38,253 nucleotides of DNA, from positions 1 to 38,253 of the IMG/VR virus record IMGVR_UViG_3300031269_000038; one strand, written 5' to 3'. Position numbers and translations under genes: made by a program. Positions 9,647-17,673 of this stretch are shown here, one piece after another. How positions within the stretch are numbered: position 1 is the first letter of the stretch; the number at the start of each line of letters is the position of its first letter. Under the pieces are notes generated by a model. The model was not told where the DNA came from and did not search any database. It was given only the letters and a program-made list of their open reading frames with translations. The DNA comes from a virus.

Positions 9647-11937
9647 TTTGAAACCTCCATGTACGGCATTATTAACTGTATATTACACGGAAATGGAAGG
9701 TCTTGCACTACTATTGCTCTTTTTTCTCTACTCCAACCAGCATCAACAGTATCATTTATTTGATTGCTAAATGTTTCTGCAATATCACCAGTGAATAAAA
9801 TAGGCGGTCTATCCATTCTCATATTTGCAGTACGTTGATAAATTTGCTGCAAATTATAATACCCTGTGCCATATTTAGCATACAAAGTATCAAGAAATCT
9901 AAAACCAACTTTATATATTTTTTTTCTTTTTGTTTGGGCTGAACCAGTTGTTCCTCCGCCCTCTAAATCATTTGTCTCTAAATAACCCGTGTAACTTATG
10001 CCAACATGAAAAACACTAGCTTGGTTGTCCAATTCCACAGAGCCATCTACTACAGTAACCTTAGGATGTTGCCCCCCATCAGAAACTATCGTTACCTCTT
10101 TACCTTCTAAATGCTCAAGGCCAGTTAAAGCACTTGCTGTTATAAACCATTCGCCAGCAGGTATCGCGTCAGTAGAATCAAAATCCTCTAAAACAATGCA
10201 GGTAACAACCGTTGCAGAAGTATAACCAGTTATTTCTGCACGCCCAAACTCATCGCCCGTTACAGACTTGCGCCAAATCTCACGACCTACATCAGATGCA
10301 GAGAACACACCAGCGCTTGCTGTGAAAGTAACACCCGCGCCTGTAGTCGCAGATAACGTCATTGTTGCGTCTGCATTACTACCAAGGACACTACCATCAT
10401 AAGTTAAACAACTATCAATATGAATATAATCCTTCATTTTCTCGTATAAAAGATTAGACCATTTATCTGAGTCCTCAGATTCCACACCTTCTACATAAGC
10501 GTTTCTTCTAGGAAAAATTGGCTCATCTGCAAAATACTCAATAAAGTATTTCTCAACACCATCAACCGTGCGCTTTACACAAGCCCACAGCTGGTCTTGC
10601 TTTTTGTCCCTAGGTGTAGACATGACACTAACAAACTCTCCATCTGTGTTGTGCCTGTGCCAACCACTAATGCTTTCTTGCTGCTCAGTAGTCATACCAA
10701 TTAAAACACCATCCGTGCGAACAGCCCAAATAACATTGGGGTGTCCATCTTGATATGATATTTGAGTAATACCTGTTTGAGTTATATGGTTAGACACAGT
10801 ATTTCTATCAACAGCGACATAACTATCTTTTTGAAAATCATATTCAAAACTACGCATCACCAATTGATTGCGCTGCATAAAATACAAATCATTATCTCTA
10901 CCAACAGGAGAAATGTCAGCGCACCCTACAGTGTTACTAGGCTTAATTGAAATACTAGAAGGTGTAATAACATCTTCTAAACCACCAGTGACTTTTAATA
11001 TATCTGAAAAAGCCCCAACAGCTAAAAATCTATCAGTACCATTTAACCAACGAATAAAGTTACCATCACCAGCCAAAGTATATTCAATGCCATTATCAGC
11101 ATCAGTACCTATTGTAAAATTATCTTCATCAGCAGAGCGACTAAACCAAAGCGTTTGAGGGTTGTTTATTGAGCCACCATATACAAGACGCTGCTCATAA
11201 AACGCAACCGCGCGCGGATAATTATTACTTGATAATGTGATACCAGAAGGACTATGACTTGTGACAGCCCAGCTTGTGGGGCTTGTGTATGTAAGTTTAC
11301 GGGGGTTATGATTAGGATGCACCATATATAAGTCAACGCCCTTTTGCGCAAACTTTAATTCAAATAAATCAGCCTCTAAATACGGCGTGTCAACCTCTGT
11401 TATAACCTCTACTTGGCCTCCGCTTGTATACGTGCCATATCCAGTAGTGCCATCAACACCACTAAGCTCAAACGTATTAGCGCCAGTGTCAACATTGGCG
11501 ACAACATACTCATTACCATTTAACTCTGTCATACCAGCAACACCAGTAAAAAAAACACTATCCCCGTTAGAATAATTATCGTCTCCACTATATGTTACAA
11601 CAACAGGGTCAGCATCTGTAGCGCCCGTAATGTCTTGAGCAGTTTCAGTAACGCGCCCATCGTTTCTATAGAACCTTATTTTCTGGTCTGTAAATTCTAA
11701 GATAAAACTTAATGTTTCTGTAAGTTTAAAAACATATAAATAAGCCTTGTTATTGCCAGCCGTTTCTGCAGAAAAAATTGTTCCTGTTCTATACTTAGCC
11801 GCGCCAGTTATTTCAGTAATAAAATTTTCAACGCGGCGACCACCACTAAAAAAAACTTTAGAGTCAAATCGACCCCACATACGCGGACTTAATTCACCGC
11901 TACTAAAATCTGGATATGTTACTTCTGCTTTTGTCAT
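9643..11937 (-). CDS. Tail tubular protein B (T7 gp12-like nozzle)
   Basis: This 764-residue, beta-rich protein begins with a tail-nozzle hallmark: a PDFSSGELSPRMWGRFDSKVF-type start (here residues 9-29, read in parts), then RVENFI and AKYRTGTIF. It continues with LEFTDQKIRFY and a region around residue 245 (FYEQRLVYGGS, PQTLWFS) that is very typical of T7 gp12-like proteins. It forms the hexameric nozzle at the tip of the short tail, to which the fibres attach. The start shares one base with the tail tubular A stop (TAATG), so the two tube proteins are coupled. Confidence 0.88.
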   Translation of the reverse strand: MTKAEVTYPDFSSGELSPRMWGRFDSKVFFSGGRRVENFITEITGAAKYRTGTIFSAETAGNNKAYLYVFKLTETLSFILEFTDQKIRFYRNDGRVTETAQDITGATDADPVVVTYSGDDNYSNGDSVFFTGVAGMTELNGNEYVVANVDTGANTFELSGVDGTTGYGTYTSGGQVEVITEVDTPYLEADLFELKFAQKGVDLYMVHPNHNPRKLTYTSPTSWAVTSHSPSGITLSSNNYPRAVAFYEQRLVYGGSINNPQTLWFSRSADEDNFTIGTDADNGIEYTLAGDGNFIRWLNGTDRFLAVGAFSDILKVTGGLEDVITPSSISIKPSNTVGCADISPVGRDNDLYFMQRNQLVMRSFEYDFQKDSYVAVDRNTVSNHITQTGITQISYQDGHPNVIWAVRTDGVLIGMTTEQQESISGWHRHNTDGEFVSVMSTPRDKKQDQLWACVKRTVDGVEKYFIEYFADEPIFPRRNAYVEGVESEDSDKWSNLLYEKMKDYIHIDSCLTYDGSVLGSNADATMTLSATTGAGVTFTASAGVFSASDVGREIWRKSVTGDEFGRAEITGYTSATVVTCIVLEDFDSTDAIPAGEWFITASALTGLEHLEGKEVTIVSDGGQHPKVTVVDGSVELDNQASVFHVGISYTGYLETNDLEGGGTTGSAQTKRKKIYKVGFRFLDTLYAKYGTGYYNLQQIYQRTANMRMDRPPILFTGDIAETFSNQINDTVDAGWSREKRAIVVQDLPFPCNIQLIMPYMEVSN

Positions 11938-12584
11938 TAAAATATAATTCTATGGCTATCCGTATTTGCACTATTATTTCTTCTAACGTGCCTTGAGCGA
12001 CTACGTTGTATAATCTTTGGGGGACTTTCTTGACCATCAATAGCCTGAGCTATTTTAAGCGCTGCCTTGCGAAGCTCTACAATCCTATTAACACTAGCAT
12101 TACCATCTGTAACCTTATAAGCCACACCCATAGCAACCTCATAAACGATTAAGTCAACAAGTAAAGCGTCCATTTGCGTTATGCTTTCCAAATTATATAC
12201 ATACAACAAGTTTAAAACAGAACTGTCACTAAACAAATTGCTTGTTAAAATAAAACCATTTTCAAGTTTATATAAATCTGGGCGCGCAGGCGAATCTGTT
12301 GTAAAAGTGCTATCGTTTATAGTTAGTAATCGTATAAAATCAGAAGGTAATTGAAATTGTTTGCTATACCCAAATGCAGGGTCAGTAGAACTTGCGGCTA
12401 ATTGTATGCGCTTTGTAGCGCAATTCCAGCTATGTGTTCGTAAAACTTTTTTGCGAGAATGTTGATACCATCTTTGAAGCAATTCCTCAGTTGGTGTTGT
12501 TGGGCTTTCTACATTATTAACCGTTCCAGCAGAAAGCAGGTCAAGCGCTAAATTACAAATATCAGTTGAGGAAGTGATAGACAT
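11937..12584 (-). CDS. Tail tubular protein A (T7 gp11-like gatekeeper/adaptor)
   Basis: This 215-residue protein has the usual gp11-like start (DICNLALDLLSAGTV), then the RWYQHSRKKVLRTHSWNCA helix and a FGYSKQFQLPSDFIRLL segment. These are recognisable features of the podoviral adaptor that binds the portal and the nozzle. The C-terminus is basic (RSRSRHVRRNN). Length is close to T7 gp11 (196 residues). It sits directly before tail tubular B, the standard order. Confidence 0.87.
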   Translation of the reverse strand: MSITSSTDICNLALDLLSAGTVNNVESPTTPTEELLQRWYQHSRKKVLRTHSWNCATKRIQLAASSTDPAFGYSKQFQLPSDFIRLLTINDSTFTTDSPARPDLYKLENGFILTSNLFSDSSVLNLLYVYNLESITQMDALLVDLIVYEVAMGVAYKVTDGNASVNRIVELRKAALKIAQAIDGQESPPKIIQRSRSRHVRRNNSANTDSHRIIF

Positions 12585-12604
12585 TAGCGCTTGACCCTTT
12601 CTTT

Positions 12605-13099
12605 TTAGCCTTGTGCGAACTTAGCTATAATCGTAATTGTACCAGCAGCAGTACCAACTGTGTTTGCTGTTAGTGCAATATCATAAGATGCGTCAACATC
12701 TGTTTGACCAGACAACTCACCAATAGTCTTACCTGCATCAGCAATATTTACTGTTTGCAAGCCTAACTGGTGGCCTGTTGCGCGTGTCAAAGCAGACGCC
12801 ATTGTTTGACCATCCATCAATACATCCGCATCAACCGCTGCACTACCAACACCGACTTTATACAAGCCGAGGTCATAGTCAGTTCCAGCAGTAATACCAT
12901 CTGTGCAGATAGTAATTTCAACTGGAATTAGGTTAGATGGGACGCTTTTGAAAAAACGGTAAACACTACCATTATCGTCACCAGCGGCAATTTCTTCCGT
13001 ACCAACAATAGTAATAGTTTCAGCACCCATAATCAATGCAGCTTTACCCAACTTTCCAGCGGCTAAATCTGCATCTGTGTATTTATCTTCTACAGCCAT
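12605..13099 (-). CDS. Putative capsid decoration or head-associated protein
   Basis: This 164-residue acidic protein is rich in Ala, Gly, Thr and Asp. It has alternating beta strands and no Cys or membrane segment. It follows the capsid gene by 17 bases with a clear GGAG ribosome site and ends just before tail tubular A. Proteins of this size, composition and place are often capsid decoration or head-fibre-like subunits. The low content of aromatic and charged residues fits an exposed beta-sandwich. I do not recognise a specific family, so the role is inferred from context. Confidence 0.55.
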   Translation of the reverse strand: MAVEDKYTDADLAAGKLGKAALIMGAETITIVGTEEIAAGDDNGSVYRFFKSVPSNLIPVEITICTDGITAGTDYDLGLYKVGVGSAAVDADVLMDGQTMASALTRATGHQLGLQTVNIADAGKTIGELSGQTDVDASYDIALTANTVGTAAGTITIIAKFAQG

Positions 13100-13116
13100 A
13101 ATTAAATCTCCTTATG

Positions 13117-14001
13117 TTAAGCTGTTACACGAACTTTTTGAACAAGTGAACCTTCTGTGCGAACAGCACCCAGCTCCATAACTACTTGTACTTGGTGTGT
13201 TTCAATGTAGTCATCACGTGAACTTACACTAATTGACATTTCTTTAGAAACACCAACACAGAAAGCACGAGACGAAGCTGCAATTAAAGCACGCTCACCA
13301 GAAGCAGTTGCGAAAATAGGATTAGTTACACCAGCACCAAACTTGATAAAGTTCATACCCAAAGCGTTTTGAATGTCTCCACCCTCAACAGCAAACTGAC
13401 GTGTGTAATCACCACTGATAAGTTCAACTTCGCCCATTAGGTCAGTGTGTTCATCACCTGTGCCCGTGAACCAAAGTTTCTCATCACTGTCAATACCCAC
13501 TTCATTATCAATAAAGTTTTGCTTAACTTCAAGTAACTTCTCATAAGTCAAACCGCCAGTAGCATCTACTGTCAATCCGCCATCCGCTGCAAAGTCTAAG
13601 GTTGACTCAAAGTCACGACCTGTAAGAACATCTGCAAACGCAGCTTCCACAATAACGCGGTCATATTCACGCATCATAGCAGCAGCACAAGCTTTTGAGT
13701 ATTCACTGTCTGGGTTTAACAAAGCGCCGCGAACGTCTGAACTATCAACAGGAAGATTAACAACAAAACGTCTACGAGAAATTTTACGTCTCTTATGTGT
13801 AATGTCATCAAAGTCTGCTTTTACGTTACGTCCAAATACTTCACGAGCTTGAACTGAGCCTAAACCATCATACGCAAATAAGTCACCTGACATTTGCTTC
13901 ATCATAGCGTAGGGCTTTAGACGCGATTCTTTTTGTTGCGCGTCGTGATGCACCATTTCCGAGAACTCGGTAATGAGTGCTTGATCGATTGTTTGTACCA
14001 T
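13117..14001 (-). CDS. Major capsid protein (HK97 fold)
   Basis: The protein has 294 residues from the ATG at 13999-14001. I choose this start because AAAGGAG lies eight bases upstream. A longer frame opens 33 bases earlier but has no ribosome site and would add a non-conserved leader. The sequence has the helical N-arm (QALITEFSEMVHH), a basic segment (THKRRKISRRRFVVNLPVDSSDV) and a GAVRTEGSLVQKVRV-type end, typical of HK97-fold capsid proteins in marine and proteobacterial podoviruses. It follows the scaffold gene after an unusually long structured leader, suggesting separate control of the most abundant virion protein. Confidence 0.85.
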   Translation of the reverse strand: MVQTIDQALITEFSEMVHHDAQQKESRLKPYAMMKQMSGDLFAYDGLGSVQAREVFGRNVKADFDDITHKRRKISRRRFVVNLPVDSSDVRGALLNPDSEYSKACAAAMMREYDRVIVEAAFADVLTGRDFESTLDFAADGGLTVDATGGLTYEKLLEVKQNFIDNEVGIDSDEKLWFTGTGDEHTDLMGEVELISGDYTRQFAVEGGDIQNALGMNFIKFGAGVTNPIFATASGERALIAASSRAFCVGVSKEMSISVSSRDDYIETHQVQVVMELGAVRTEGSLVQKVRVTA

Positions 14002-14051
14002 GAATTTTCTCCTTTGTAGTACAATATTAAACAAGTTTCCATGTTCGATAC

Positions 14052-14131
14052 GGTATCCACAAAAGAGTGGGCGTTATCTGGGCTTTAAGCCTAATCAGAT
14101 GGGCTAGTATTGAACTAGGTATCCACCGCCC
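14052..14131 (-). ncRNA. Structured leader in front of the capsid gene, novel RNA-element candidate
   Basis: In the 165-base gap between scaffold and capsid genes the minus strand can fold into a three-way junction. P1 pairs GGGCG (14127-14131) with CGCCC (14069-14073). P2 is CTAGT/ACTAG (14104-14108 with 14114-14118) with a 5-base loop; read as CTAG/CTAG it has a T-loop-like TTCAATA. P3 is ATCTG/CAGAT (14076-14080 with 14096-14100), extended by GGCT/AGCC (14081-14091) with a 4-base bulge. The 9-mer GTGGATACC occurs twice (14052-14060 and 14118-14126). It may control capsid translation, protect the mRNA or act as a processing site. No known family is recognised. Confidence 0.45.
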
Positions 14132-14133
14132 TT

Positions 14134-14163
14134 ATTGTACATTTATTCCTAATTAAAATGCAA
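14134..14163 (-). promoter_or_regulatory. Candidate promoter upstream of the capsid gene
   Basis: On the minus strand, TTGCAT (14158-14163) is followed after 18 bases by TACAAT (14134-14139). The -10 matches five of six consensus bases and the -35 three of six. It would give a capsid-specific transcript. Initiation at the usual distance would fall inside the first strand of the leader's P1 stem, so a promoter and a full three-way fold may be alternative readings of this region. Confidence 0.4.
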
Positions 14164-14166
14164 GAG

Positions 14167-15027
14167 TTAAACTAAATTATTTAACTGTTTTCTTAATTCA
14201 ACTAATTTTGACTCAGCATCTCGCCTATCAGAACTAAACGGGTCAGACTTTGTAGCAACACCACGCACTTCCATCATCTGTTTTAATACTTCTTCACGGC
14301 TAGAACCAGAAGCCTGAGAACCACTTGATAAATTATCCTCTGCACCATACTTCTGCTTTAAATCAGAAACTTGCTTATTCATGTTATCAGCCAGCGCCAT
14401 AACAATAGCAAATTCCTTAGGCTGGTTTTCAGCCATTGATTTTACAGAGTCAATGTATTTTTCAGGAACATTTTTACCAATTAAGCTTTGAAGCTTAGGC
14501 GACACCTCGTCAAACTTATCGCCAAACAAATCCTTAGTGACCTCATCAAACTCAGCATCTAAAGTCTCTTGCTGCTTAGACAATGATTCCAATTCTAAAC
14601 CAAGATAGGCGCTTCTCATTTTATCGGCTTGTGATTTTGTTAAACCAATCTCGTGAAACAATTTACTCGCCATTCCATCAAAGCCACCCAAATCAAAATC
14701 TTCAGGTAAATTTTCTGGATTGGTATATTCATAACCATCAGCGCTCTCAGGTCTACCAATCTGATTATAGAAATTATCCCACTCTTCTTGACCAGCATCC
14801 TCAGATGGAACGCTTTTCTTACCAATCATACTTTGAGCATTATCATACGACTTAAATAAGTCATCATAAGAACTTACTTTTTCAGCCCAGCCTCTTCCAG
14901 CATATTCTTCAGGTATGCTAAAGCCGCCATCTGAAACCTCAGACGCAGGCGCGCCACCATCTTCCACAGGAGCAGCGCTTTCACCAGTTGGTTCTACGCC
15001 ACTATCCATTGCTACATCACTTGTCAT
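14167..15027 (-). CDS. Scaffolding protein
   Basis: This 286-residue, strongly acidic protein begins with a disordered Glu/Asp/Ser/Gly/Pro stretch (residues 1-40). Next come a folded segment (YAGRGWAEKVSSYDDLFKSY at about 42-61, then IGRPESADGY near 90) and a long Glu/Lys/Gln helix, ending in a basic-acidic helix at the C-terminus. This is the usual make-up of podoviral scaffolds, which line the procapsid and leave or are shed before packaging. It lies between portal and capsid genes, as in T7 (gp8, gp9, gp10). It overlaps the preceding small gene by 11 bases. Confidence 0.82.
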   Translation of the reverse strand: MTSDVAMDSGVEPTGESAAPVEDGGAPASEVSDGGFSIPEEYAGRGWAEKVSSYDDLFKSYDNAQSMIGKKSVPSEDAGQEEWDNFYNQIGRPESADGYEYTNPENLPEDFDLGGFDGMASKLFHEIGLTKSQADKMRSAYLGLELESLSKQQETLDAEFDEVTKDLFGDKFDEVSPKLQSLIGKNVPEKYIDSVKSMAENQPKEFAIVMALADNMNKQVSDLKQKYGAEDNLSSGSQASGSSREEVLKQMMEVRGVATKSDPFSSDRRDAESKLVELRKQLNNLV

Positions 15028-15277
15028 TGTGTACCTCCTTTACAATTTCTATGTCATGTTCAATTACTTTAATGTCTTTTTTATTTATTAGCTTACGGAC
15101 ACCGCCATAAACACCACGCTTTGCAGCATTGGTTTGAGTAATAACAGGATTATCACTTATTATAGTTGTATCCCAATTACAGTCCTGCTTCAAGGCCGCT
15201 AAAAATATTTGACCGTCATCTGTGCCAGCCAATCTCCCCACACACTCGCGCAGGGTTTTTTCTGTAATCTTTTTCAT
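15017..15277 (-). CDS. Bbp19-like small protein between portal and scaffold
   Basis: The product has 86 residues. The pattern GTDDGQIFLAALKQD ... NAAKRGVYGGVRKLI resembles the Bbp19-type phage domain, a small helical protein often encoded between portal and scaffold genes in podoviruses. It directly abuts the portal stop codon and overlaps the scaffold start by 11 bases. Its role is not established; association with the portal or procapsid is inferred from the fixed gene order. Confidence 0.55.
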   Translation of the reverse strand: MKKITEKTLRECVGRLAGTDDGQIFLAALKQDCNWDTTIISDNPVITQTNAAKRGVYGGVRKLINKKDIKVIEHDIEIVKEVHNDK

Positions 15278-16981
15278 TTATTCCTCAGCTTCTTTGCCAA
15301 GCTTCTCAGCTTGTGCCATATCCTTCGCAGCGCTCGCACCTTCGCCAGCCATCTGCATCATCTGTGCCATTTTCTGTTGCTCAGCCTGTTGCTCAGCTAA
15401 CGCCTCTACAGCATCGTCCTGACGCAATATGCCAACGGGCAAACCACGAATAGACGCAATACTTTTTAAACTTTCGTGCATATCCACTCTATTAACAGTA
15501 GATGGGTCAAGTTGCGCGGTCTGACCAACAATACTAAACAAATCTAATATCGCCATATACTCCTCTGCGCGCGCCGCATTACCAGCTTGAGTCTTATACT
15601 CAATGCGGTATATATCCTCGCCCTTAGCAAGCAACTCTGCTACAGCATCAGGAACATAACGTATATCAGTCTCACCAGCCTCTAAAAGCTCCTCTTCCTC
15701 AATACTGTCACGAACAACACCAAACTCACCATCACGCCACAAAATGCCCACAGCACGCTTAATAAGCGGAGAAAACACTTCACTTATCTGTCTACTAAAC
15801 AAACTGCTTAAAGATTGGTTGCGTATTTGATTGCGTATCTGAGCTTCACCAAAAGTCATCTCTTGGTCATTGTTCATATCTAATAAACGGTCAACGCTAA
15901 AGTGACGAGAAATACTCTCTTCAAGCTTTTGTAAACGCTGCTCAGCCCAAGGCAAATTAGGAGGCGAACCTATATCAAAAATAGGCGGCTGATTAGACAT
16001 TGTCCCTGAACTATTAAACACATTTATTGCACCGCTGGACATATCAATCGTGCCGCCACCAAACAAACCATCGTGTAAAACACCCTTTGGCATATCCAGT
16101 ATCTTTTCTGTAGCAACTATAAGTGCTTCCCTTAACGCATTTGATTCACGTATATCAGGAAGAGCATTACTCGCATTACTGCGACCATAACGCTCATACA
16201 TTAATTTTCTAAAACGACCAACCTGAATAGGCATTTCGTCATAACCACTCTCTTTTATTAAATGGTTATTCTCATACTCATAAGTAAAACTAGCTACGGG
16301 CATACTTAATACACCACGCTCCGCTTTAAATTCTTCACGCGGCTTAATACAAATAAGTATCTTAACCTTATCTGTCAGCTTGTTATTCTTTATCTTATCT
16401 TTTAACTTATCAGATAAATTCTCTTCACCAAACTCAGCAACAACACGCTTTAAGCGCCACTCAAATAAAAGATAAATCTCCTCTACTTTACCTTCCGCGC
16501 CCTCTTCTATATACATCTCCTTAACGCCGTAAGGTCTAAACTGTAACTTGCTCTTGCGACCACGCACACAACCAACGCCAGATGTTCCAAATATAATCTG
16601 GTCTATCATATACTCATCTAAAGCCAACATCAAACCAGCCTCAGGGTCATCCATCGCTTCTATTGTACGAGACGTCATATCTTTATAAAAAGCATCTGTC
16701 TCCGTAGTCATATCAAGCTGACGAGGAGGTAAAATATCTATCGCCTGCTTTGCCGTACCAGACCACAATAAACCCAACAACGCACTCGCGCTACTCTGAG
16801 CCGCAAATGCACCAGTAGCATCATAAACGTCATCAATTAAAAACTCGCCAGCCGTTTGCGTAGTCTCAAAATTTTGCTTAATTAAACTGACATATTTACC
16901 AAGAACCTGATAAAGACTATCCCAAGACTTACGCTCACCTTTTAAAAGGTCAAACTCTTGAATACATTGTTTAGCGTCCAC
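15278..16981 (-). CDS. Portal protein (T7-like head-tail connector)
   Basis: This 567-residue protein has the features of the head-tail connector family: an N-terminal helical start with KGERKSWDSLYQVLGKYV, then DDVYDATGAFAAQSSASALLGLLWSG and an ILPPRQ turn. Further on are MERYGRSNASNALPDIRESNAL-type segments (about residue 265-290) and a C-terminal Gln/Ala/Met-rich helix. It forms the dodecameric ring for DNA packaging and tail attachment. Length fits the family (T7 gp8 has 536 residues). It overlaps the upstream 81-residue gene by 11 bases. Confidence 0.9.
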   Translation of the reverse strand: MDAKQCIQEFDLLKGERKSWDSLYQVLGKYVSLIKQNFETTQTAGEFLIDDVYDATGAFAAQSSASALLGLLWSGTAKQAIDILPPRQLDMTTETDAFYKDMTSRTIEAMDDPEAGLMLALDEYMIDQIIFGTSGVGCVRGRKSKLQFRPYGVKEMYIEEGAEGKVEEIYLLFEWRLKRVVAEFGEENLSDKLKDKIKNNKLTDKVKILICIKPREEFKAERGVLSMPVASFTYEYENNHLIKESGYDEMPIQVGRFRKLMYERYGRSNASNALPDIRESNALREALIVATEKILDMPKGVLHDGLFGGGTIDMSSGAINVFNSSGTMSNQPPIFDIGSPPNLPWAEQRLQKLEESISRHFSVDRLLDMNNDQEMTFGEAQIRNQIRNQSLSSLFSRQISEVFSPLIKRAVGILWRDGEFGVVRDSIEEEELLEAGETDIRYVPDAVAELLAKGEDIYRIEYKTQAGNAARAEEYMAILDLFSIVGQTAQLDPSTVNRVDMHESLKSIASIRGLPVGILRQDDAVEALAEQQAEQQKMAQMMQMAGEGASAAKDMAQAEKLGKEAEE

Positions 16982-17216
16982 CTAAGAACCTCTTCCTATC
17001 ATCTTCATCTTCGCCAACAATACCACTTGAGAAACTCTTGCGCTTGGCCTCACGGTCTTGTAACGCAGCTTCATTTTCACGTTGCTGTGCTGCTTTTTTT
17101 TCAGCTTGATCAGCCTCTAAACGCTTACGCTCAGCAGCCGCAGCCTCATTTTGCCTACGTGCAATCTCCTCAGGAGATGGGCCGCGTGGCGCTTTAGGTT
17201 TACTAAAAAATCCCAT
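16971..17216 (-). CDS. Small charged helical protein before the portal gene
   Basis: The product has 81 residues. It starts with MGFFSKPKAPRGPSPEE, followed by a continuous Arg/Glu/Gln/Ala helix and an acidic-basic tail (GEDEDDRKRFLGGR). Proteins with the MGF(F/L)SKPK start and a charged helix are common directly before portal genes in podoviruses, but I know of no assigned function. The small Gly-Phe start might be surface-bound or modified. It sits one base after the acetyltransferase stop and overlaps the portal start. Confidence 0.6.
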   Translation of the reverse strand: MGFFSKPKAPRGPSPEEIARRQNEAAAAERKRLEADQAEKKAAQQRENEAALQDREAKRKSFSSGIVGEDEDDRKRFLGGR

Positions 17217-17217
17217 A

Positions 17218-17673
17218 TCATAAAACCAATCTTAAATTTGCCGATACTTCCTCAAAGCCGTACTTCTTGAATAGATTATCATGTAAAGCGTTTGCGCGTC
17301 TACTAAAAGTTCCTGTATTTGCGGCATATATACCTAATACATCTTGTGACACCGCCTCAGCAATGCACGCCTTTACCAATAACCTACCAATGCCCAAGCC
17401 GCGCGCCCCACGCAATACAAACAAATCTGTCACATAAGCCCTAGGCCGCGTGTCAAACTCATAACAAACCTCTAACGTCAAAACACCAACCAACTCACCA
17501 TCAACATAAGCACCAAAAGCATCAGCTTGAGATAAGCCATTGCATATATAATTCATTGTGTTCTCAGGGCTAAACTCACCCTCGTCAGACCAATGACCCT
17601 CATCATAAAAATCACGTATTACACAATATATATCCATGTAATCATCATCGTTTAATTTTCTAACGTCTACCAT
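17218..17673 (-). CDS. GNAT-family N-acetyltransferase
   Basis: This 151-residue protein has a clear GNAT fold: beta strands around AYVDGELVGVLTLEV, the conserved VTDLFVLRGARGLGIGRLLV segment (about residues 88-107) carrying the acetyl-CoA loop RGLGIG, then a LHDNLFKKYGFEEV end. It probably transfers an acetyl group to a small molecule or a protein terminus. The target cannot be read from sequence. Its place inside the packaging-portal operon, overlapping terminase by 14 bases, is unusual for metabolic cargo and suggests a late-stage or virion-linked role. Confidence 0.82.
   Translation of the reverse strand: MVDVRKLNDDDYMDIYCVIRDFYDEGHWSDEGEFSPENTMNYICNGLSQADAFGAYVDGELVGVLTLEVCYEFDTRPRAYVTDLFVLRGARGLGIGRLLVKACIAEAVSQDVLGIYAANTGTFSRRANALHDNLFKKYGFEEVSANLRLVL

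Noticed and set aside
14041-14140. tRNA gene in the scaffold-capsid gap
   Set aside because: A T-loop-like hairpin is present, but no acceptor or anticodon arms of correct size can be formed around it.
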